Part shown: one piece after another, positions 1-5,333 of the stretch
Layout: each line of letters opens with the position of its first letter
Position numbering within the stretch: the first letter of the stretch is position 1
Assembly: GCA_002731195.1 (NCBI GenBank)
Contig: PCAI01000025.1
Coordinates: forward strand, 1 to 5,333
Direction: 5' to 3'
Source of the DNA: Methanobacteriota archaeon
GTDB taxonomy: Archaea; Thermoplasmatota; Poseidoniia; Poseidoniales; Thalassarchaeaceae
Length of the DNA: 5,333 bases
Made by a program: the position numbers and the translations under genes
The notes under the pieces: model-generated
Told to the model about the DNA's origin: nothing
What the model saw: only the letters and a program-made list of their open reading frames with translations
Database searches by the model: none

Positions 1-2007
1 AATAATCTAGTTGATCATGATAATTATGTAGTTAGTAAGGTAATTAAAGCAAGAACTGTTACTGATGTTTGGTTTAATTTATCAATATCTGATGGAACTT
101 TAGTTCAAGAGATTGATTGGTTTGTTGACATCAATGACGGAATAACGAATGATTCGAAATTTGCATTGACCATACCAGTAAAAGTTGAACCAACGTATTC
201 AATAACTCTATCTCCAGATAAATTATCCAATCCTGCTGCTACTCTATTGCCTGGCGATACAGCGAATATAACAATGAATCTGAAGAATAATGGCAATCAA
301 ATCGCTACGTGGAATTTAGGTGGTTCATTTGACACAAGTGAATGGTCATCAGAATACATAAAATGGTACGATGATTCTACAGGTCAATTAATATCACTAA
401 TAAATTCTTCAATTAACGAGGAGTTTGTTTTAAATGCAGAAATTACAGTACCTGAGGGACTTGCACCAGGGACATATACTCTATCATTGGTTGCAAATGG
501 TAGGTCTCCTGCTATATTTCAAGCAGAAACTATTCTTTACATTGAAGTCCCAGTCTATCACGATTTAGTTGTCGCTCCGATAAAAAATGAATTATTTGCA
601 CCTGCAAATGGTTTCGGAAAGATTGTTGAGATATTTTTAATTAATAACGGAAATACTGAAGAATCATTTGACATTTCAGTGTCGACTGATTATTGGCAAC
701 TGTTGCCAACCACTAGTACAGCATTGACATCCGGCATTCCTCCAAATGGCGGAGACACTACAATTTCTCTACTCTTGCCTATGGATAAGGGTGTTGAAAA
801 TGGCACATATGAAGTCAAAGTTACTGCAACTAGTACCATTGATCCATCTTATTCATTTTCCTCCAATATTTATGTAACAGTGCCAGTAACATATTTAGTA
901 GAGATTCCTGATTTGGACATGACCGAAGAGATATTCGGCGCAGGTAGTGACGACAGAACTCTTCGTTGGGAAATTTGGAATAGGGGGAATACTGTTGATG
1001 CCTTCGATATCTCTCTTTCTCACGTTTCTGATGTATTTACTTCGATAGGCCTGAATAATGGAAGGACTCCATATATTCAAGCCGGCTCCTCTTATAATTT
1101 ATCTGTAAGTTATTCCTTTGGCGTAGACGCTGATGGCTCAAGAAAGATTAATTTGGAGGCTACAAGTGTTGAATCTCAAGAAAGTGGTTTACCAGTCTCA
1201 GGAAGTGGGGAGGCACTTTTCAATGTAGGAACTGTAGGATGGCTACGAATATCTCCTCCATCACAATTTTCCGATGCGATGGAAATTTCCGAAGCCGGAG
1301 ATTATTACTCCCTATCTTTTACTATCTCAAGTATGCATCCTACTGAAGACCAGCAAGTAAGAACTGAGCGCCAACTTGAAAACCAGTACACGATTTATAG
1401 GGCATGGCTGGATGAAGAGGATGGAAATTTTGTCCTCAAAGCAGGAGAGGAAAGAGATGTGACAATATATCTTGATGTCAGGTCCGAAGATCTTGCGAAC
1501 TTAGACATGAATCAAGTAGCCTTTGAAGTTTCACTGGTAGTTAGCAGCGAATTAGATGTTTCAACTCGTACCGTATCTATCGACTTAATAAAACCTGAAC
1601 CAATAGAAACAGGTCCAGATGCAGGAAATATCGCATGGATAACGGGCAATATCTTAGTAATGATTGCTGGTCTTGTAGCATTTTTAGGAATTTCTTCAGT
1701 TGCTTTACGAATCATTAGAAAAGCAAATGCACCATTAGAAGAAATTTCTACTCTAGATGGATATAATATGACTATAGAAGGATGGGATAGGGAGAAGACT
1801 AGTCCAGATTTAGAATTACCTTCTACGGATCAAGTTGCTAATTCTATGTTTGGAGGTTCTGAAGAAATATTCCAACAACCTTCTCCTATCTCGCCGGAAG
1901 TGCCAGATTCTCCTCCTCTCCCAGAAAATGGTTTACCTGAAGGATGGTCTATGGAACAATGGATACATTACGGACAAGGATGGCTGGATGAAAATACAAA
2001 TGAATAA
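1..2007 (+). CDS. Large membrane-anchored surface protein with repeated Ig-like (NEW3/CARDB-type) domains, 5' partial
   Basis: The frame is open from base 1 to TAA at 2005-2007, giving 668 visible residues; the true start and any signal peptide lie upstream. The TTG at 166 is an internal Leu codon. The visible part is a series of beta-rich modules of about 110-120 residues. Three carry an equivalent turn: NNGN at 96-99, NNGN at 215-218 and NRGN at 327-330, the last two followed shortly by a FDIS stretch. Modules end in motifs such as GTYTLSL or GTYEVKV. This resembles the NEW3/CARDB adhesion-type domains of archaeal envelope proteins. One hydrophobic helix at about 546-569 is followed by Arg/Lys residues (570-574), so the repeats should be outside and the tail of about 95 residues inside. 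The tail is Pro-rich at 627-641 and ends in an aromatic motif (644-662). The role is unknown; adhesion, S-layer association or polymer binding are possible. Confidence 0.85.
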   Translation, partial: NNLVDHDNYVVSKVIKARTVTDVWFNLSISDGTLVQEIDWFVDINDGITNDSKFALTIPVKVEPTYSITLSPDKLSNPAATLLPGDTANITMNLKNNGNQIATWNLGGSFDTSEWSSEYIKWYDDSTGQLISLINSSINEEFVLNAEITVPEGLAPGTYTLSLVANGRSPAIFQAETILYIEVPVYHDLVVAPIKNELFAPANGFGKIVEIFLINNGNTEESFDISVSTDYWQLLPTTSTALTSGIPPNGGDTTISLLLPMDKGVENGTYEVKVTATSTIDPSYSFSSNIYVTVPVTYLVEIPDLDMTEEIFGAGSDDRTLRWEIWNRGNTVDAFDISLSHVSDVFTSIGLNNGRTPYIQAGSSYNLSVSYSFGVDADGSRKINLEATSVESQESGLPVSGSGEALFNVGTVGWLRISPPSQFSDAMEISEAGDYYSLSFTISSMHPTEDQQVRTERQLENQYTIYRAWLDEEDGNFVLKAGEERDVTIYLDVRSEDLANLDMNQVAFEVSLVVSSELDVSTRTVSIDLIKPEPIETGPDAGNIAWITGNILVMIAGLVAFLGISSVALRIIRKANAPLEEISTLDGYNMTIEGWDREKTSPDLELPSTDQVANSMFGGSEEIFQQPSPISPEVPDSPPLPENGLPEGWSMEQWIHYGQGWLDENTNE

Positions 2008-2010
2008 TTT

Positions 2011-2024
2011 CCAAAATAAAATTG
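2011..2024 (+). promoter_or_regulatory. Weak BRE/TATA-like candidate for the thermosome gene
   Basis: The 78-bp spacer after the surface-protein gene contains an A-rich element, CCAAAATAAAATTG, which could serve as BRE plus TATA. It would give a start site near 2043-2050 and a leader of about 40 nt that includes the Shine-Dalgarno sequence. Other AT-rich stretches in the spacer (ACTTATGA at 2032, ATAAAAGT at 2058) compete with it. The second of these would start transcription at or past the ribosome-binding site, so it is less likely. No heat-shock operator could be recognised. Confidence 0.25.
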
Positions 2025-2073
2025 TGCGAGGACTTATGACTAACAATACAGTGGCGGATAAAAGTAGTATAAT

Positions 2074-2082
2074 GGAAGTGAT
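2074..2082 (+). promoter_or_regulatory. Shine-Dalgarno site of the thermosome gene
   Basis: GGAAGTGAT differs by one base from the ideal archaeal anti-SD complement GGAGGTGAT and ends 3 nt before the ATG at 2086. It supports that ATG over the downstream in-frame ATG (residue 11). The resulting N-terminus (GQQPIFIMKEGTQRTSG) aligns with the usual start of archaeal thermosomes. Confidence 0.7.
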
Positions 2083-2085
2083 TTA

Positions 2086-3696
2086 ATGTATAATGGACAA
2101 CAACCAATTTTCATAATGAAAGAAGGAACACAAAGGACCAGCGGCCGTACCGCACAAAGTAACAACATAGCAGCTGCAAAGGCTGTAGCTGATGCAGTAC
2201 GTTCTACTCTTGGCCCTAAAGGAATGGACAAAATGTTAGTCGATAGCATGGGAGATGTAGTTATTACAAATGATGGTGCTACAATTCTAAAAGAAATGGA
2301 CATAGAGCATCCTGCAGCAAAAATGATCATAGAGATAGCTAAAACTCAGGAACAACATTGTTATGATGGAACTACTAGTGCGGTTGTGATAGCTGGAGAG
2401 TTATTGAAAAGAAGTGAAGATTTAGTAGAACAGAATGTCCATCCAACAGTGATATGTGAAGGATTTAGGCTAGCATCAGATAAGGCAGCCGAACTGATAG
2501 AAACTCATGCTATTGCTGTTTCTCCTATTACATTAGAAGAAGTAGCAAAGACGGCACTAACCGGTAAAAGCGCCGGTGCAGTTAAGGAATTTCTGGCAGA
2601 CATAAGTGTACGCGCGGTTCTAGCCGTTGCACAAGATGTCGATGGCACGGTGGTAGTTGATTTAGATGACGTCAAGGTCGAGAAGAAACAAGGTGGTTCG
2701 ATAAGAGATAGTTCTCTTATAGATGGCATAATTCTAGATAAAGAGAGAGTTCACTCTGGAATGCCTAGGATGATTTCGGATGCAAAAATAGCTTTAATCA
2801 ACTCTGCGATAGAAGTAAAGAAGACCGAGGTCGACGCAAAAATACAGATTACCGATCCAAATATGCTATCTAAGTTCATGGCCGAAGAAGAAAACTATCT
2901 AAAATCATTAGTAGATAAAATATCTTCAGTTGGAGCCAATGTCATTATCTGCCAAAAAGGAATAGATGACTTAGCACAACACCATATGGCCAAATCTGGT
3001 ATTTTTGCTATAAGGAGAGCTAAGAAGAGTGATATGGAAGCATTATCAAAAGCAACTGGAGGAAATATAGTTACCAATATTGATGATCTATCTATGGACG
3101 ACTTAGGTGCCTCTGCTAAAGTAGAAGAAAAGAAAATAGGCGATTCTGATATGGTATTTATTACAGGTTGCCCTGAAGCAAAAAGTGTTTCAGTATTGCT
3201 TAGAGGAGGTACTGAGCATGTAGTGGATGAGATTCGTAGGGCATTCGATGATTCCATTGGAGTTGTTGCCGTGGCACACGAAGATGGTGCAGTATTGACA
3301 GGAGGAGGTTCTGTTTTGGCAGCAATAAGTAGAGATCTACGATCTTACGCCGAAGGAATAGGAGGAAGGGAGCAGATGGCAATTGAAGCATTTTCTGGAG
3401 CACTTGAGGTAATACCTAGAACTCTTGCCGAGAATGCTGGACTAGATCCTGTTAACACTATAATAGACCTACGTAAAGCACATTCTGAAGGCAAATCTAC
3501 TTTCGGAGTTAATGTATATGATGGAGGAGTTGCAGACATGAACAAATCTAAAGTATTCGAGCCTAGCAGGGTTGTGGAACAGGCTATACAAAGTGCATCT
3601 GAAACTGCAGTTATGATACTTAGAATTGATGATGTTATTTCTAGTCGAAGTTCCGGCCCGATGGATGGCGGAGAATTTGACGGAATGGGGATGTAA
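2086..3696 (+). CDS. ths: Thermosome subunit (group II chaperonin, Hsp60/CCT family)
   Basis: This is an ATP-driven protein-folding subunit of the cytosolic double-ring archaeal chaperonin. At 536 residues it is full length for the family. The equatorial domain is split (about 1-145 and 400-520), the intermediate domain covers about 146-215 and 365-400, and the apical domain about 216-365. The apical domain includes the helical protrusion near 246-280 that acts as a built-in lid. Nucleotide-site motifs are visible: LGPKGMDKM (42-50), NDGAT (62-66), DGTT (94-97), the sensing-loop Lys161, and catalytic Asp389 in FDDS. The end carries the typical LRIDDVI (512-518) and a short Gly/Met tail, GGEFDGMGM. 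Two oddities stand out. The usual GDGTT reads YDGTT (Tyr93, preceded by His-Cys), and the usual GGGAxE reads GGGSVL (406-411). The catalytic aspartates are kept, so the protein is probably active. Whether it forms homo- or hetero-oligomers cannot be told from one subunit. It appears monocistronic, with its own ribosome-binding site and a T-tract after the stop. Confidence 0.98.
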   Translation: MYNGQQPIFIMKEGTQRTSGRTAQSNNIAAAKAVADAVRSTLGPKGMDKMLVDSMGDVVITNDGATILKEMDIEHPAAKMIIEIAKTQEQHCYDGTTSAVVIAGELLKRSEDLVEQNVHPTVICEGFRLASDKAAELIETHAIAVSPITLEEVAKTALTGKSAGAVKEFLADISVRAVLAVAQDVDGTVVVDLDDVKVEKKQGGSIRDSSLIDGIILDKERVHSGMPRMISDAKIALINSAIEVKKTEVDAKIQITDPNMLSKFMAEEENYLKSLVDKISSVGANVIICQKGIDDLAQHHMAKSGIFAIRRAKKSDMEALSKATGGNIVTNIDDLSMDDLGASAKVEEKKIGDSDMVFITGCPEAKSVSVLLRGGTEHVVDEIRRAFDDSIGVVAVAHEDGAVLTGGGSVLAAISRDLRSYAEGIGGREQMAIEAFSGALEVIPRTLAENAGLDPVNTIIDLRKAHSEGKSTFGVNVYDGGVADMNKSKVFEPSRVVEQAIQSASETAVMILRIDDVISSRSSGPMDGGEFDGMGM

Positions 3697-3702
3697 TTTA
3701 AC

Positions 3703-3710
3703 CTCTTTTT
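3703..3710 (+). terminator. T-tract terminator after the thermosome gene
   Basis: CTCTTTTT lies 7 nt past the thermosome stop codon. Archaeal RNA polymerase terminates at T-rich tracts in the non-template strand without needing a hairpin, and I see no clear stem here. The run of five Ts is short, so termination may be partial. Confidence 0.45.
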
Positions 3711-3734
3711 ACGTTACATTGACATCTAAAAAAA

Positions 3735-3750
3735 CGAGACTTATAATAAT
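3735..3750 (+). promoter_or_regulatory. BRE/TATA-like promoter of the flavodoxin fusion gene
   Basis: TTATAATAAT at 3741-3750 is a good TATA-like box, preceded by a purine-containing BRE-position hexamer, CGAGAC, in an A-rich context. A start site about 22-27 nt downstream falls near 3768-3777. That leaves a leader of about 15-25 nt containing the Shine-Dalgarno sequence. The position between a T-tract and a new ribosome-binding site fits a separate transcription unit. Confidence 0.5.
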
Positions 3751-3782
3751 CGGCTACTAGTGGAAAGGGTTGTATAACTATC

Positions 3783-3787
3783 AGGTG
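3783..3787 (+). promoter_or_regulatory. Shine-Dalgarno site of the flavodoxin fusion gene
   Basis: AGGTG, complementary to the CACCU core of the archaeal 16S rRNA 3' end, sits 5 nt before the ATG at 3793. An in-frame TAA at 3775-3777 rules out a longer protein, so this site and the first ATG after it fix the start. Confidence 0.65.
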
Positions 3788-3792
3788 TTAAG

Positions 3793-5333
3793 ATGTCAAA
3801 CGCGCGCTCACTTCTAATTTTGTATGGGTCCCAATCTGGCAACTCTGAAGAGATAGCAGTTCAAGCCGGCAAATCAGCCGCATCACATGGCTTACTCGCT
3901 ACTGTTAAGTCAATGGATGAAACTTCAATCGCTGAAATATCAAATAGTAATAGAGTTCTGATATGCTGCAGTACTTGGGGAGATGGAGAACAACCAGATA
4001 ATGCTGAAGATTTATGGGAGGCAGCCAATGCAGATGTAAATCTTTCATTAAAAGGTGTTAGTTATTCTGTTCTTGCCTTAGGAGATTCTTCATATGACTT
4101 ATTTTGTGAATCAGGGAAAGAATGGGATAATTGGTTCAATTCTAAGGGCGCAACTAGAATCCATCCGCGTGTTGATTGTGATGTCGACTATGAAGAACCA
4201 GCAAAAATATGGATTGATTCTACTTTACCAATAATGGCTTCTGTAGAGAGTAGTGTCACTGAAACAACTACTGCTCCCGATTCTTCTACATCTTCTGATC
4301 AAAAAGTTAACCAAGAACTAAATATTCCTTCTGAAAATACTATCGAAAGTGGCTCAGATACGGGACTAGATTCTTTCCTTAATTCTGGAGATAGGAAACT
4401 TTCCGTTTTATTTGGCTCTCAATCTGGTAATTCAGAAGAATTAGCATCAAAGATTGTAAAAGAATCTTCTAGATACGGGCTCTCAGGAACAGTTCATGAT
4501 ATGGATGGCTTTGATTTTAATTCACTTTCTAACCATAAGAGAGTCCTAATAGTCTGTTCAACATGGGGCGAAGGAGAAATGCCAGATAATGCAGAAGAAC
4601 TTTGGAAAAAAGCTAATTCAGAAAATAATCCCATTTTGGGAGGAGTAAACTTTTCCGTTCTTTCATTAGGTGATTCTAGTTATGAATTATTTTGCCAATC
4701 AGGAAAAGATTGGGATCGCCGTTTTGAAGAATTAGGTGGTAAGAGACTTGTACTGAGGGTTGATTGTGACGTTGATTATGACTCCTTAGCCACTCAATGG
4801 ACTATTGAATCACTAATTCATATGTCTGCTGTAGACGGAACTGGCAATTTTCAAGAAGATAAAATAGATTTGATACGTGATTATGTAGATGGTTCGGATG
4901 CAGTCGGAGCAAGCGGAGATGATGGCTTCATAATTCCTTCTTTAATTTCTGAAAATTTACAAGTAGAAGTCTCAATCTTTAGATATGATCCTGAAAATAA
5001 GTCTAGAGGTAAGGATACTTGGATTTGCTCTTTACCCGGACATATGTCCATATTAGAAATTCTAAGAACTCTAAAGTCTTCACATGATGGAGGATTAACT
5101 TTCAGAGATGGCCATTGTGAAGATCCAAACACTGCTATTTCAATAAACGGAAGATTGATTCTACCAGGTACATTACGTCTTGATTCGCTCCCACTGAGTG
5201 AGGAGGGAGTAATATCTCTGAAACTAGCACCATTACCATGCTTTGATGTCATAAGAGATCTACTTGTCGATACTTGGAAGTTAGAAAGAAAGCGTGAATC
5301 TAGTAAGCCTTGGATGGTTGCTGCTACTAGGGA
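3793..5333 (+). CDS. Tandem flavodoxin - SdhB-like fusion protein, 3' partial
   Basis: The frame stays open to the window edge (513 full codons), so the C-terminus is missing. Residues 6-148 and 203-344 are two flavodoxin domains of the CysJ/cytochrome P450 reductase FMN type. Each has an FMN phosphate loop GSQSGNS (12-18, 208-214), a CSTWGxGE loop (59-66, 255-262) with a Trp where the family often has a stacking Tyr, and LGDSSY (96-101, 292-297) carrying the second flavin-stacking Tyr. A Ser/Thr/Glu-rich linker (149-200) separates them. After an acidic linker (345-388), residues 390-513 follow the SdhB/FrdB N-terminal half: VSIFRYDPEN, GLTFRDG, ISINGR, then LPCFDVIRDLLVDTW and KPWM. The ferredoxin fold's four [2Fe-2S] cysteines are not kept; only Cys442 lies in that loop. 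An electron-transfer role is likely, with FMN as carrier. The donor and acceptor are unknown, as is whether the SdhB C-terminal [4Fe-4S]/[3Fe-4S] part follows. It could be a redox adaptor for a fumarate reductase-like or thiol-linked enzyme, but that is inference. Confidence 0.85.
   Translation, partial: MSNARSLLILYGSQSGNSEEIAVQAGKSAASHGLLATVKSMDETSIAEISNSNRVLICCSTWGDGEQPDNAEDLWEAANADVNLSLKGVSYSVLALGDSSYDLFCESGKEWDNWFNSKGATRIHPRVDCDVDYEEPAKIWIDSTLPIMASVESSVTETTTAPDSSTSSDQKVNQELNIPSENTIESGSDTGLDSFLNSGDRKLSVLFGSQSGNSEELASKIVKESSRYGLSGTVHDMDGFDFNSLSNHKRVLIVCSTWGEGEMPDNAEELWKKANSENNPILGGVNFSVLSLGDSSYELFCQSGKDWDRRFEELGGKRLVLRVDCDVDYDSLATQWTIESLIHMSAVDGTGNFQEDKIDLIRDYVDGSDAVGASGDDGFIIPSLISENLQVEVSIFRYDPENKSRGKDTWICSLPGHMSILEILRTLKSSHDGGLTFRDGHCEDPNTAISINGRLILPGTLRLDSLPLSEEGVISLKLAPLPCFDVIRDLLVDTWKLERKRESSKPWMVAATR
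3808..4824 (+). repeat. Internal duplication of a flavodoxin domain (copies 3808-4236 and 4399-4824)
   Basis: The two domains align almost without gaps, and roughly half the residues are identical by eye. Shared blocks include GSQSGNSEE, RVLI, CSTWG, PDNAE, LGDSSY, RVDCDVDY and the final Trp-containing helix. The copies are much more alike than separate flavodoxin families usually are, which indicates duplication within this gene lineage. The DNA has diverged enough that it is not a recent repeat. The 162-bp spacer between copies encodes a low-complexity Ser/Thr/Glu linker. Confidence 0.85.

Noticed and set aside
166..168. TTG as a possible start codon for the surface protein.
   Set aside because: The same frame is open back to base 1 and codes for similar beta-rich sequence, and there is no ribosome-binding site before the TTG. 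It is an internal Leu.
2072..2086. Four-codon ORF (ATG GAA GTG ATT TAA) overlapping the thermosome start as TAATG, a possible regulatory upstream ORF.
   Set aside because: It contains the thermosome Shine-Dalgarno itself and has no good ribosome-binding site of its own. The overlap is most simply chance.
2895..3257. Open frame of 120 codons on the - strand.
   Set aside because: It lies inside the thermosome apical-domain coding region. It is a shadow of a strongly conserved gene, with Ser-rich nonsense composition.
3721..3792. Possible tRNA, small RNA or riboswitch in the spacer before the fusion gene.
   Set aside because: No cloverleaf or stable stem-loop could be built by eye. The stretch is explained by a TATA-like box and a short leader.
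4881..5252. Open frame of 123 codons on the - strand.
   Set aside because: It lies wholly opposite the SdhB-like coding region, which has clear family motifs. The - strand product has low-complexity Ser/Pro-type composition and no recognisable domain.
1..5333. CRISPR arrays, insertion sequences or direct repeats outside genes.
   Set aside because: Coding sequence fills nearly all of the window, and the two spacers of 78 and 96 bp hold no repeated units, terminal inverted repeats or transposase remnants.

Overview
The window looks like an AT-rich archaeal chromosome fragment. The central gene is a group II chaperonin (thermosome), which is diagnostic of Archaea. The neighbouring surface-type protein, with its short aromatic tail motif, and the AT-rich base composition suggest an uncultivated marine Euryarchaeote such as Marine Group II (Poseidoniales). 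That assignment rests on recall of protein style, not on a search. All three genes are on the + strand, and none of the open frames on the - strand looks real.

Layout: (1) 1-2007 is the 3' part of a large envelope protein, open from base 1. It has several extracellular beta-sandwich (NEW3/CARDB-like) repeats, one transmembrane helix and a cytoplasmic Pro-rich tail ending in a Trp/Tyr motif. (2) 2008-2085 is a short intergenic region with a good Shine-Dalgarno sequence and a weak promoter candidate. (3) 2086-3696 is a full-length thermosome subunit (536 aa) with two unusual active-site-region substitutions. (4) 3697-3792 is an intergenic region with a T-tract terminator, a TATA-like promoter and a Shine-Dalgarno sequence. 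(5) 3793 to the window end is a 3'-truncated gene encoding two CysJ/CPR-type flavodoxin domains in tandem, followed by a domain that matches the N-terminal half of succinate dehydrogenase/fumarate reductase iron-sulfur subunits (SdhB/FrdB). This last domain has lost the [2Fe-2S] cysteine pattern.

The genes do not form an obvious pathway. The spacers of 78 and 96 bp, each with its own ribosome-binding site, and the terminator/promoter signals after the thermosome gene suggest independent transcription units. The most interesting item is the flavodoxin-flavodoxin-SdhB-like fusion. It appears to pair two intact FMN-binding modules with an SdhB scaffold whose plant-type ferredoxin cluster site is gone, an arrangement I do not recognise from any characterised enzyme.
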